Below, piece by piece: positions 17,923 through 25,947 of a stretch of DNA of 64,000 nucleotides. Under the pieces are notes generated by a model, which was not told the origin of the DNA, did no database searches, and saw only the letters and a list, made by a program, of their open reading frames with translations. The DNA is taken from assembly GCF_011022235.1 (NCBI RefSeq), contig NZ_JAAIYP010000040.1, positions 26,402-90,401 on the forward strand, written 5' to 3'. Positions within the stretch are counted from its first letter, which is position 1. Every line of letters begins with the position of its first letter. The translations under genes were made by a program, and so were the position numbers. The stretch comes from Magnetospirillum aberrantis SpK. Lineage in GTDB: Bacteria; Pseudomonadota; Alphaproteobacteria; Rhodospirillales; Magnetospirillaceae.

Positions 17923-18450
17923 CTACTCCCTGTTGCGGGCTCCGCATTCGTCGATGCGCTTGCCCACCTGGGCGCAGATGGCCTTGCGTCCGGCCTCGTC
18001 GTCGGCCATGGCGTAAAGCCGGACCCAGGTGCCCTTGGGGCCAAGGTCGAAGCTGCGCAGGATAGGCTCTTGCCGGGCCAACAGGGGCGAGGACTTGGCC
18101 AGCGTCTTGAAGCCTTGTTTGGCCCGGTCCTCGGTCTTGTAGGACGCGAGGTAGACCAAGGTGCGTTTGTCCAGACCCGGCGCAGCCTTTGGGGCCGGTT
18201 CGGTCACGGGGGCGGCGGCCGGCGTTGCCGTGTCCATCATTTTAGCGGCAGGCATCTTAGCGTCGGGCGTCGTGGCCTCGGGCGCCAGCGGCATGGGGGC
18301 TTCGGCGATCAGTGCCGCCGCGGGTTCAGTCGGCTTTTGCTCTTCGGCCATGGGGGCCGGGTCCGGCTGCGGTTCCGGCTGGGCGGGCGGCGGCTCCGAG
18401 GCGCAGGCCGCAAGCGATGCGGCCAGAAAAACAAGAACAAGACGCTTCAT
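17923..18450 (-). CDS. lipoprotein with a C-terminal SPOR-like domain
   Basis: A 175-residue protein with a lipoprotein signal (MKRLVLVFLAASLAACAS; lipobox LAAC at about 13-16). Residues 20-95 are a low-complexity Pro/Ala/Glu linker suited to crossing the periplasm. The last 80 residues (from LVYLASYKTEDRAKQGFKTL to the end) have the beta-alpha-beta pattern of SPOR domains, which bind denuded peptidoglycan at division sites. Two cysteines in the C-terminal domain (ICAQ, ECGA) may form a disulphide. It lies 36 bp upstream of the uup gene on the same strand. SPOR assignment is by pattern and needs a profile search. Confidence 0.72.
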   Translation of the reverse strand: MKRLVLVFLAASLAACASEPPPAQPEPQPDPAPMAEEQKPTEPAAALIAEAPMPLAPEATTPDAKMPAAKMMDTATPAAAPVTEPAPKAAPGLDKRTLVYLASYKTEDRAKQGFKTLAKSSPLLARQEPILRSFDLGPKGTWVRLYAMADDEAGRKAICAQVGKRIDECGARNRE

Positions 18451-18532
18451 GAAAGTCCCCTGAACATCGGCTGCATCCCCGCGCCCACTCTATGCCGGAA
18501 CGCGGGGGATGCCAACCGCTTGGGGAAAGGCG

Positions 18533-18742
18533 TCAGTCGCGCGTGCGCTGGATGAAGCGGTCCATCCAGGTGGAGAGCAAGCCAAAAGCCAACAGCATGA
18601 AGCCGCCGAGGCTGAGCACGACGTAAAGATCGTTGCCGCCGAAAGAGGTGGAGGTGCCCTTGATCACCAAGGTGTTGATCAACAGCCAGACGACGACCGG
18701 GGCGGCCATGGCGGCCACCAGCACATAGGGAAGAAAGCGCAC
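18533..18742 (-). CDS. small membrane protein, unknown
   Basis: A 69-residue protein made of two transmembrane segments (about residues 4-26 and 40-60) joined by a Gly/Ser-rich loop (GTSTSFGGND), with a positively charged tail WMDRFIQRTRD. A good GGAGGA-type site (AATCCTCC on the plus strand) precedes the ATG. It is the first gene left of the IS insertion, and the element begins 117 bp upstream of its start, so the IS may have displaced its native promoter. I do not recognise the family. Confidence 0.65.
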   Translation of the reverse strand: MRFLPYVLVAAMAAPVVVWLLINTLVIKGTSTSFGGNDLYVVLSLGGFMLLAFGLLSTWMDRFIQRTRD

Positions 18743-18859
18743 GGGGAAATCCTCCGATAAATAATAACGCTTCTAATTCAAATTCGAAGCGGTCGGAAGA
18801 TGCGCCGCGGATATGGGAAAATCAACCATAGGAAATCTGCGGTATTATACCGCCCGGCG

Positions 18860-20374
18860 GGGCCTGTTGAAGAAAGAGACCGCCGATTAGGTTTGTCGCG
18901 TTTAGGCGAATTGAATATCTCTGGGGCGTGGAAAGACTGTTGGTCTTTCCGGCCGGCCGGAGCGTTTCAGCAGCAATGGGAAGACGGCAGCGGCGATGGC
19001 TGCCGCCAGGCGCTTAAGGTTCACCGCGGCGGCGGCGAGGTAGGCTTGAATTTGCATGTTGGCGAGGCCGCGACGGACGGCTCGGGCAAGCCCGTGCCAG
19101 GTCTTGGCCTCCCCATGATAGCCTTCGACGCGGATGCGGTGGCTGCGGTAGAGCGCCGCCTCGTGGTCGCCCCATCGCGCATATTTTCGGCGTGCCCGCA
19201 GCAAGGCGTCATGGTCCTTGTGGAGCAGGATGGCGCGCCGCTTCATATTTTCGCTGAAGCACTGCTGTCGCAGGCGGCACGCCCGGCAATCGGGGGCCTG
19301 CGCCCGATAATGCTGAAAGCCGTCGCAGTCCGGCTTGCCATGGGGCCGTAGCAGTTTCCCGCCTGGGCAGCGGACGATACGGTTCTTGGCGTCGTACTTG
19401 AAACGGCGGACGGGAATGACCCCCGTCTTGGGCGGCCGCTCGGCCTTGGCGGGGATGACCGCCTCAATGCTTCGTGCTTCCAGATCGGCAAAGATGCGGG
19501 TGATGGCATAGCTGGCATCCATCGTGACCGCCTGGATGTCAGCGCCCGTCGTTGCCGTGATGGCGTCGAGTTGGGCTTCGACAGCTTTCGTGTCGTGGAC
19601 AGCACCGGTGGTCACCGCCACATCAAGGACCACGCCACGCTCGGCGTCCACGGCCGTATGGTGCTTGTAGCTGGGCTCGCTGCGGTGCGCCTTATTGTTC
19701 TTGGACAAGGTCGCATCGGGATCACTGATGCAGGTGGCGATCTTCTTGCGTTTCGCCCTCGGCGACGTCGGGCCATCACCCCCATCCTCGCCGCTCTCCT
19801 GCGTATTGGCGACCTCGACTGCATCGACATGGCGCCGGGCGATAGCATCCCAACTGACGTTGGCGCGGATCAGCGAGCTGTCGATGTGGACGATCTCCCC
19901 CTTGGCGACCTTGGCGGCGATGCAGGCCTGAACGGTACGGACGAAGATCCGGCGGAACCTGTCGGCGCCCCAGCGCTGGCGAATACGAGTCAGGCTCGAA
20001 TGGTCCGGCAGGCTTTCGTGCAGGCCGTAGCCGATGAACCAGCGGATAGCCAAGTTGACCCGCGCCTCCCGCATCAGGCGGCGGTCATGCACGATCCCCA
20101 GCAACATCCCCGCCAGCATCAGCCGAACCGCCACCTCCGGCGCAATGCCGGGGCGCCCCTTGTCCGCGCTGTAGAGACCGGCAACTTCCGCCTCAAGCCA
20201 GCTCAGGTCGAGAACCTTGTCCACCCGAACCAGAACGTGGTCTTCGGGTAGAAGATCCTTCAGTGACCCCACTACGAACAACTCAGGCTGACGGCGGTCC
20301 TTTTGACCCAACATGGCGATGCCCCCCGTGACATCGCCATGGAATCAGGATGTGCTGTCTTTTTCAACAGGCCC
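18860..20374 (-). mobile_element. IS1182-like insertion sequence, 1515 bp, with 5-bp target duplication
   Basis: The element runs between inverted ends that begin GGGCCTGTTGAA on both sides (18860-18871 and, inverted, 20363-20374), with further partial matching inwards. The pentamer CGGCG occurs immediately outside each end (18855-18859 and 20375-20379), consistent with target-site duplication. The single transposase gene fills the element. The intact ends, intact gene and perfect direct repeats suggest a fairly recent insertion. Confidence 0.85.
18902..20314 (-). CDS. IS1182-family DDE transposase
   Basis: A 470-residue transposase. The N-terminal half holds the DUF772-type region (VRLMLAGMLLGIVHDRRLMREARVN, then GYGLHESLPDHSSLTRIRQRWG) and the DDE catalytic Asp is in IVHIDSSLIRANVSW (about residue 145); the second Asp is expected in VTMDASYAITR (about 265). 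The C-terminal part has the Cys-rich segment CRACRLRQQCFS and the usual RIRVEGYHGEAKTWHGLARAVRRGL with the catalytic Glu (about 400). A C-terminal Arg/Pro tail ends at the left IS boundary. The gene is complete and should be functional. Confidence 0.93.
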   Translation of the reverse strand: MLGQKDRRQPELFVVGSLKDLLPEDHVLVRVDKVLDLSWLEAEVAGLYSADKGRPGIAPEVAVRLMLAGMLLGIVHDRRLMREARVNLAIRWFIGYGLHESLPDHSSLTRIRQRWGADRFRRIFVRTVQACIAAKVAKGEIVHIDSSLIRANVSWDAIARRHVDAVEVANTQESGEDGGDGPTSPRAKRKKIATCISDPDATLSKNNKAHRSEPSYKHHTAVDAERGVVLDVAVTTGAVHDTKAVEAQLDAITATTGADIQAVTMDASYAITRIFADLEARSIEAVIPAKAERPPKTGVIPVRRFKYDAKNRIVRCPGGKLLRPHGKPDCDGFQHYRAQAPDCRACRLRQQCFSENMKRRAILLHKDHDALLRARRKYARWGDHEAALYRSHRIRVEGYHGEAKTWHGLARAVRRGLANMQIQAYLAAAAVNLKRLAAAIAAAVFPLLLKRSGRPERPTVFPRPRDIQFA

Positions 20375-20438
20375 CGGCGAATGAATTGACCCATTGGATC
20401 AATCCACGCTGAGACGGTGACGCTCAACGCCGCGCGGG

Positions 20439-20510
20439 CTTTCCGGTCGGCCGGAGCGCTTCAGCAGCAATGGGAAGACGGCAGCGGCGATGGCTGCCGC
20501 CAGGCGCTTA
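20439..20510 (-). pseudogene. 72-bp relic of the same transposase gene
   Basis: This stretch matches 18945-19016, the 3' part of the intact transposase gene, in the same orientation with only two mismatches in 72 bases. It encodes the piece KRLAAAIAAAVFPLLLKRSG. No IS ends accompany it. It lies 64 bp outside the right boundary of the intact element, inside an otherwise gene-free gap (20375-20594) that also contains a CCCGCCTTCGCGGG hairpin near 20529. Confidence 0.85.
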
Positions 20511-20594
20511 TCCGCCCCAACATGGCCCCCCGCCTTCGCGGGGGTGACGGATAATCAGGTTGTGCGGGCCTTTTGAGGGTGGAATGGAAAATGT

Positions 20595-21206
20595 TCAGAG
20601 GCGGAAGCCCAAACTTTCCATGAAGCTGCGGTAAGCCGCCGGGTGGGGAGTGGCGAAACCGGATTTGGCGGCACGTTGCAGGGCCGGCGAGGCCAGCATC
20701 TGGTCGGCGGCCGATTTCAGGCACAGCTTGTAGGCCGGTTCCAGCGCGTCCTTGTAATCGACCCCGTCCTTGCTGTCGAAGCGGCCAAGAAAGCTGCCGA
20801 GGAAGGCGCCGTCGGGAAGGTAAGTGTCGATGCTACACCCGATCTTCATGACGTTGTCGAGGCGCGAGAACTTGGGAACGCCCACCACCTTCAGCACCAG
20901 TTGTGGCTGCATGGCGGGGTTGTTGGTTTCGACCCGGGTGAAAGCCTGTCCCAGGATGGCGTGGGCGGCCCGTTCCAGCGTGCGGCCGTCCTTGGTGGTG
21001 GTTTCCTCGTTGCGGAAGCGCGTTGCTTCGATGACCAGCGGCCGGTCAAGGTCACGCTGCGCCATGTAAACCATGGCGCCGCCCTTGATCGGCAACGTGA
21101 CGCCGGATGGCGCGCTCAGCGTCATGTTCTCGCGGTTCAGGTCCGGGCCAAGGCAGCCCCCCAACGCCAGCGCCGCCATCACGGCGACCATCAGCCCCAA
21201 ACGCAT
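20595..21206 (-). CDS. lipoprotein of unknown function
   Basis: A 203-residue protein with a lipoprotein signal (MRLGLMVAVMAALALGGC, lipobox LGGC). The mature part has a mixed fold with several beta strands (VTLPIKGGAMVYMA, RPLVIEATRF, PQLVLKVVGVPKFS) and conserved-looking cysteines in MKIGCSIDTY and YKLCLKSA. It should sit in the outer or inner membrane facing the periplasm. The IS and its debris lie downstream, just after its stop, so the gene itself is not interrupted. It is divergent from the small exported protein at 21316. I do not recognise the family. Confidence 0.75.
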   Translation of the reverse strand: MRLGLMVAVMAALALGGCLGPDLNRENMTLSAPSGVTLPIKGGAMVYMAQRDLDRPLVIEATRFRNEETTTKDGRTLERAAHAILGQAFTRVETNNPAMQPQLVLKVVGVPKFSRLDNVMKIGCSIDTYLPDGAFLGSFLGRFDSKDGVDYKDALEPAYKLCLKSAADQMLASPALQRAAKSGFATPHPAAYRSFMESLGFRL

Positions 21207-21315
21207 ACGGCTCCCCTTCGCTCAATAATGTTGCGCGATCATAGCCCAGACGGAGGCTTTGACGAAGACGCTTCCGCGCGGCACCATGCTCTTCCCGTCG
21301 TAAGGAGATATCCCG

Positions 21316-21627
21316 ATGAAGATGCCGATTCTGGTTGCTGCTTTGGCGCTGACGTTGTCGGCGCCGGCCTGGGCGCAGACCGCTACCGAAACCATGACCA
21401 AGGCTGCCACCGACGCCGCCACGTCCGCCGCGACCCAGGCTGTCGACGAAGGGGTGAGCAAGGTCACCGGCGACACCTCTAGCAGTTCCGCACAGGAAAA
21501 GGGTCGTAAGAAGGTCAAGAAAGAGCGGGAAAAGAATGGCCCGAACTGGGGGCGGTCCGAAGACAATCGTCAAGACGCCGATCATGGGCACAAGGGCAAA
21601 GGCCAGGGGAAGAAAAACAAGAATTGA
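21316..21627 (+). CDS. small exported, lysine-rich protein
   Basis: A 103-residue protein with a signal peptide (MKMPILVAALALTLSAPAWA, cleavage before QTATE). The mature part starts with an Ala/Thr-rich helix (about residues 21-50, AATDAATSAATQAVDEG), then a Ser run and a very basic disordered tail ending in KGKGQGKKNKN. The ATG at 21316 has an excellent AAGGAG site. The basic tail might bind nucleic acid or acidic polymers in the periplasm, but this is speculation; no family is recognised. Confidence 0.72.
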   Translation: MKMPILVAALALTLSAPAWAQTATETMTKAATDAATSAATQAVDEGVSKVTGDTSSSSAQEKGRKKVKKEREKNGPNWGRSEDNRQDADHGHKGKGQGKKNKN

Positions 21628-21679
21628 CGAAAAAAGGCCCGGCCGAATGATCGGGGGCTTCAAAGCCCGTGTGAGAATA

Positions 21680-21868
21680 TCAGAGGTGGCTGATTTTGCG
21701 GACGAGCAGGTTTCCCATGGCGAGGAAGATCATGGCTTCGGAGACGTCGAGGCGGCGTTCGTAGTCACGCACGAGGCGACGGTAACGGGTTCTCCATTCT
21801 CCCACTGTAACAGTCCAGTGGAGCAGCGAGAAGATTTTGGTGAGGTTTCCCAACGCCTTGCAGAAAGA
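21680..21868 (-). pseudogene. C-terminal remnant of an IS5-type transposase
   Basis: On the minus strand, 62 open codons end at a TGA (21680-21682). The last 40 residues include RYRRLVRDYERRLDVSEA followed by MIFLAMGNLLVR, the typical C-terminal helix of IS5/IS4-group transposases (RRLARDYER...SEAMI pattern). The upstream part is lost: a TGA at 21869-21871 closes the frame, and the tRNA-Ser gene starts only 20 bp further. It is a decayed tail of an element that once lay next to this tRNA. Confidence 0.75.
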
Positions 21869-21887
21869 TCAAGGGCTTGGGCGAAAG

Positions 21888-21978
21888 TGGCGGAGGGGGC
21901 GGGATTCGAACCCGCGATAGGCTTTTGACCTATACACACTTTCCAGGCGTGCGCCTTCGACCGCTCGGCCACCCCTCC
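21888..21978 (-). tRNA. tRNA-Ser (anticodon GGA)
   Basis: A complete class II tRNA with long variable arm. The 5' acceptor strand GGAGGGG pairs with CCCCTCC before discriminator G and an encoded CCA. The D arm, the anticodon loop with GGA (CTGGAAA context) and the T arm GGTTCGAATCC are all present. It reads UCC/UCU codons. Confidence 0.95.
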
Positions 21979-22173
21979 GCATCCATATCCCCGTGGGGAC
22001 GATGGAGCGCGGAAAATACACAAGAAGGGGGCAGGGCGCAACCCCGCTGTTGTGGGGGCGTGCGGATGATCCGCTTAACCGGGACGAGTCGGAAAAACAT
22101 TGAATTTTATCCGCCTCGGGTGCAATCCTTATGCCTCGCAAATATCGGCTGATCATTGAGACCGGAGGGGGGG

Positions 22174-22464
22174 ATGCTGTTCGGTCGTATGGTAGGGTGG
22201 GTGCTGATCGGCTTGACCGTGATTCTGGCATCCGCCGATGCTGTGATGGCGTTGGGACCGGCGGAATATGCCGGCATCATCACCGCCGACGTCTTTACTT
22301 TGCTGACTGGCGGCGAGCCGGAATTCGGCGAGGGTTTGTCGATGCTGTCGTCGTTCGAGGCGGCGGTGCTGGACACCCCGGCCTGGGTGGTCACCGGATT
22401 GGTGGGCACCCTGTTCCTGGTCTCTTGCCGCAAGCGGGCCAAGCGCTACCGTTTCCGCCACTAA
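22174..22464 (+). CDS. small membrane protein, unknown
   Basis: A 96-residue protein with two or three hydrophobic stretches (about residues 6-28, LIGLTVILASADAVMALG, and 68-86, AWVVTGLVGTLFLVSC) and a basic end RKRAKRYRFRH that should lie in the cytoplasm. The ATG at 22174 follows GGAGGGGGG; a TTG six codons upstream is possible but lacks a better site. A short acidic middle segment (GGEPEFGEGLSML) separates the helices. It ends at a shared bidirectional terminator. Function unknown. Confidence 0.65.
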   Translation: MLFGRMVGWVLIGLTVILASADAVMALGPAEYAGIITADVFTLLTGGEPEFGEGLSMLSSFEAAVLDTPAWVVTGLVGTLFLVSCRKRAKRYRFRH

Positions 22465-22480
22465 GGCGGCGACGCAAACG

Positions 22481-22513
22481 AAAAAGGCCGCAGGGTTTCC
22501 CTGCGGCCTTTTT
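22481..22513. terminator. bidirectional intrinsic terminator
   Basis: A perfect 15-bp inverted repeat, AAAAAGGCCGCAGGG and CCCTGCGGCCTTTTT, with a TTT loop. The A tract and T tract make it work on both strands, serving the small membrane protein gene on the plus strand and lepA on the minus strand. Confidence 0.93.
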
Positions 22514-22533
22514 CGTGGAACGGCGACAGCCTA

Positions 22534-24336
22534 TCAGCTGTCGCCCATCTTGAGCGCGGCCAGGAAGGCGGATTGCGGGATTTCCACCTTGCCGAACTGG
22601 CGCATGCGCTTCTTGCCTTCCTTCTGCTTCTCCAGCAGCTTGCGCTTGCGGCTGACGTCGCCGCCATAGCACTTGGCCAGAACGTCCTTCCTGAGGGCGC
22701 TGATGCTTTCGCGGGCCACGATGCGGCCGCCGATGGCCGCCTGGATGGCGATCTGGAACATTTGGCGCGGAATCAATTCCTTGAGACGCTGGCAGATGGA
22801 GCGGCCGCGGCTTTCGGAATTGGCGCGGTGCGAGATGAAGGCCAGGGCGTCCACCGGTTCCTGGTTGACCAGGATCGACACCTTGACCAGATCGCTTTCG
22901 GCGTAGCTGTCGATTTCGTAGTCGAAGCTGGCATAGCCGCGCGAGATGGATTTCAGGCGGTCGTAGAAATCGAACACCACTTCGTTCAGCGGCAACTTGT
23001 AGACAGCCATGGCGCGGTTGCCGGCATAGGTCAGATCGACCTGTTGCCCGCGCCGTTCGGTGCACAATTGCAGGATCGGCCCCAGATATTCGTCGGGCAC
23101 CATGATGGTGGCCTTGATCCACGGCTCGTCGATGTGGTCGATGCGCGCCTGGTCCGGCATGTCGGCCGGGTTGTGCAGCACCATTTCCTCGCCGTTGGTC
23201 ATGTGGATCTTGTAGACGACGCTGGGGGCGGTGGTGATCAGGTCCAGGTTGAACTCGCGTTCAAGCCGTTCCTGAATGATCTCCAGGTGCAGCAGTCCCA
23301 GGAAACCGCAACGGAAGCCGAAGCCCAGGGCCAGCGACGTCTCGGGCTCGTACTGGAAGCTGGCGTCGTTGAGGCGCAGCTTGGCCAGGCTGTCGCGCAA
23401 ATCCTCGTAATCGGCGGCGTCGATGGGGAACAGGCCGCACCACACCACTGGCACGCTGGGCTTGAAGCCAGCCAACGCCTGGGGTGCCGGTTTCTTGTCG
23501 TCGGTGATGGTGTCGCCGACATTGGTGTCGGCCACCGCCTTGATGCCGGCGGTGATGAAGCCCATCTCGCCGGGATAGAGCGCGTCGCACTTGATCATCT
23601 TGGGGGTGAAGTAACCCACCGAATCCACTTCGTAGGCGGCGCCCGAGGCCATCATGCGAATCTTCTGCCCGCGCTTGAGCACGCCGTTCTTCACGCGGAC
23701 CAGGATGATGACGCCCAGATAGGCGTCGTACCAGGAATCCACCAGCAACGCCTGAAGCTCGGTCTTGTCGTCGCCCACCGGCGCCGGCAGGCGGGTGACC
23801 AGCGCTTCCAGCACATCCTCGATGCCGATGCCTGACTTGGCCGAGATCATCACCGCGTCCGAGGCATCAAGGCCGATCACGTCCTCGATCTGCTGCTTGA
23901 CGCGCTCGGGTTCGGCCGCCGGCAGGTCGATCTTGTTGAGCACCGGCACGATCTCGTGCCCGGCGTCCAACGCCTGATAGACGTTGGCGAGCGTCTGGGC
24001 CTCGACGCCCTGGGACGCGTCGACCACCAGGATCGAGCCTTCGCAGGCCGCCAGCGACCGGCTGACCTCGTAGGCGAAGTCGACGTGGCCGGGGGTGTCC
24101 ATCAGGTTCAGCTGATAGGTCTTGCCGTCCTTGGCATTGTAGGCAAGGCGCACGGTCTGCGCCTTGATGGTGATGCCGCGTTCGCGCTCGATGTCCATCG
24201 AGTCGAGGATCTGTTCCTTCATCTCGCGCGCCTCGATGGCGCCGCATTGCTGGATCAGGCGGTCGGCCAGCGTCGACTTGCCGTGGTCGATATGGGCGAT
24301 GATGGCGAAGTTACGGATATGCTCGAGCTTGGTCAT
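22534..24336 (-). CDS. lepA: elongation factor 4 (LepA)
   Basis: A 600-residue translational GTPase that back-translocates or rescues stalled ribosomes, especially under ionic stress. The G1 motif AHIDHGKST is at residues 15-23, the switch II region DTPGHVDF near 80, and NKID near 134. The order G-domain, II, III, V-like and the LepA-specific C-terminal domain ([12 protein letters not shown], then [22 protein letters not shown]) is complete. Length is typical. It is a single gene bounded by the bidirectional terminator. Confidence 0.98.
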   Translation of the reverse strand: MTKLEHIRNFAIIAHIDHGKSTLADRLIQQCGAIEAREMKEQILDSMDIERERGITIKAQTVRLAYNAKDGKTYQLNLMDTPGHVDFAYEVSRSLAACEGSILVVDASQGVEAQTLANVYQALDAGHEIVPVLNKIDLPAAEPERVKQQIEDVIGLDASDAVMISAKSGIGIEDVLEALVTRLPAPVGDDKTELQALLVDSWYDAYLGVIILVRVKNGVLKRGQKIRMMASGAAYEVDSVGYFTPKMIKCDALYPGEMGFITAGIKAVADTNVGDTITDDKKPAPQALAGFKPSVPVVWCGLFPIDAADYEDLRDSLAKLRLNDASFQYEPETSLALGFGFRCGFLGLLHLEIIQERLEREFNLDLITTAPSVVYKIHMTNGEEMVLHNPADMPDQARIDHIDEPWIKATIMVPDEYLGPILQLCTERRGQQVDLTYAGNRAMAVYKLPLNEVVFDFYDRLKSISRGYASFDYEIDSYAESDLVKVSILVNQEPVDALAFISHRANSESRGRSICQRLKELIPRQMFQIAIQAAIGGRIVARESISALRKDVLAKCYGGDVSRKRKLLEKQKEGKKRMRQFGKVEIPQSAFLAALKMGDS

Positions 24337-24431
24337 GTCGCTTTTTCAAAGGCCTGTAAGATCCTGCGGGAACATAGGGCCTCGCGCGACGTTTGGAAAG
24401 GGCGGAGCGAGGCCCTATGTCCCGGTGGCGC

Positions 24432-25442
24432 TCAGAACCCCTCAAGCACCACCTTGCCCTTGGCCTTGCCGCTTTCGATCAGGGCATGCGCCTTGATCAG
24501 GTTGGCGGCGTTGATGGCGCCCATGGTCTCGCTCAGGGTGGTGCGCAGCACGCCCTGATCCACCAGCCGCGACACCTCGGCCAGCAAGTGGTGTTGGGCG
24601 ATGACGTCGGGGGTGGCGAACAGTGAACGGGTGAACATGAACTCCCAATGCACCGACACCGACTTGCGTTTGAACAGGCCCAGGTTGAAGGCGGCCGGAT
24701 CGTCGATCAGGCCGAACCGGCCCTGCGGCGCGATCAGGTCGGCGATGTCGGCCTGATGCTGGTCGGTGGCGGTCAGGCTGACCACCAGTTGCGGCGCGCC
24801 CAGGCCCAGCGCCGCCACCTGCGGCGCCAGCGGCCGCGAATGGTCGAGGACGTGATGGGCGCCAAGGTCGGCGCACCATTGCTTGGTCTCGGGGCGCGAG
24901 GCGGTGGCGATCACCGTCAGGCCGGTCAGATGTCGGGCCAGTTGGATGGCGATGGAACCGACGCCGCCGGCGCCGCCGACGATCAGCAGAATGCGGGAAT
25001 CGGCCCCCGCGCCCCGCTTGATCTCCAGCCGGTCGAACAAGAGTTCCCAGGCGGTGATGGCGGTCAACGGCAAGGCGGCGGCGGCGGCGAAGTCCAGGCT
25101 GGCCGGCTTGGGGCCGACGATGCGTTCGTCCACCAGATGGAACTGGGCGTTGGTGCCCGGCCGGCTCAGGTCGCCGGCATGGAACACCGCGTCGCCCGGC
25201 TTGAACAGCGTGGCGTCGGGGCCGGTGGCGACCACCACGCCGGCGGCGTCCCAGCCCAGCACCTTGGGCTCGCCCGCCGGATCGACGCGATGTCGGATCT
25301 TGGTGTCCACCGGATTGACCGACACCGCGCGGATTTCCACCAACAGGTCGCGGCCGCTGGGAACGGGGCGCGGCAGATCCACGTCTTCCAGGGCCTTGGA
25401 ATCGGTGATGGGCAGGGAACGGCGATAGGCGACGGCGCGCAT
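24432..25442 (-). CDS. zinc-type alcohol dehydrogenase family protein, quinone oxidoreductase-like
   Basis: A 336-residue medium-chain dehydrogenase/reductase of the ZADH/TIGR02817 type. The NADPH-binding Rossmann motif GGAGGVGSIA is at about residues 155-164. The catalytic-zinc cysteine and the four-cysteine structural zinc site of true alcohol dehydrogenases are absent, which points to a zeta-crystallin-like quinone or enone reductase. Conserved blocks LGWDAAGVV and PLTAITAWELLFDRL are present. It is monocistronic, with about 95 bp to lepA. Substrate not predictable. Confidence 0.9.
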   Translation of the reverse strand: MRAVAYRRSLPITDSKALEDVDLPRPVPSGRDLLVEIRAVSVNPVDTKIRHRVDPAGEPKVLGWDAAGVVVATGPDATLFKPGDAVFHAGDLSRPGTNAQFHLVDERIVGPKPASLDFAAAAALPLTAITAWELLFDRLEIKRGAGADSRILLIVGGAGGVGSIAIQLARHLTGLTVIATASRPETKQWCADLGAHHVLDHSRPLAPQVAALGLGAPQLVVSLTATDQHQADIADLIAPQGRFGLIDDPAAFNLGLFKRKSVSVHWEFMFTRSLFATPDVIAQHHLLAEVSRLVDQGVLRTTLSETMGAINAANLIKAHALIESGKAKGKVVLEGF

Positions 25443-25599
25443 GGCGTGACCTCGTGCAGGACGAATGTCCCTAAGATGTGACCCGCCGTCCCTTCCCGCA
25501 AGAACGCAACAGTGTCATGCCGCCGCCGCTTGTCCTTCCGGTCGGCTGGCGACGGGAGTACACTAATCTTAAGCGCACAGGCAGAAGGGGAGAAATCCC

Positions 25600-25932
25600 A
25601 TGCTGTTCGACCGTACGCACAAAGCGGCGCCGCCCGCCGCTCCGCCGGATTTGGAAGTTCAGGCCCGCCGTCATCGCGACCGCATGGCCGGATTGTGGGC
25701 GGCCGAATTGCTGGGGCTGATCGGGCACGCCGCCCATGATTACGCCCATGGCCTGACCCATGCCCACGAAACGGCACCGGCCGACGACGCGGCCCCCGGC
25801 GACGATCCCGTGTTGGGGCGGCTGGTTCGCGATCTGCGCGGCAAGGTTTCGGCCCACGAAATCCGCGAGAAGCTGGCCCATCTGCTGGCCGAGGCGCGGC
25901 GGCAACTGCGCATCGACGGCAAGCGCCCTTAG
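25600..25932 (+). CDS. DUF1476 zeta-subunit-like protein, putative F1-ATPase inhibitor paralogue
   Basis: A 110-residue protein whose core, EVQARRHRDRMAGLWAAEL, matches the hallmark of DUF1476, the alphaproteobacterial zeta subunit that plugs F1-ATPase to block ATP hydrolysis (typical ARRNKLLGLWAAEKLG). The C-terminal half (VRDLRGKVSAHEIREKLAHLL) has the helical pattern of that fold. It differs by a Pro/Ala-rich start in place of the usual FDDREKAFE sequence and by a His-rich segment (HAAHDYAHGLTHAHE). The ATG has AAGGGGAG upstream. It is likely a divergent paralogue with altered control; whether it still binds F1 is unknown. Confidence 0.72.
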   Translation: MLFDRTHKAAPPAAPPDLEVQARRHRDRMAGLWAAELLGLIGHAAHDYAHGLTHAHETAPADDAAPGDDPVLGRLVRDLRGKVSAHEIREKLAHLLAEARRQLRIDGKRP

Positions 25933-25947
25933 CGTGGGGCGTGCGTA

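Noticed and set aside
16492..18555. 687-codon plus-strand frame across uup and the SPOR-like lipoprotein gene
   Set aside because: Covers two well-supported minus-strand genes and has Gln/Gly/His-biased nonsense composition.
20525..20560. CCCCGCCTTCGCGGGGGTGACGGA, similar to GGGGTGACGGA near 47230
   Set aside because: Short GC-rich similarity of the kind expected by chance; not enough to call a repeat family from two sites.
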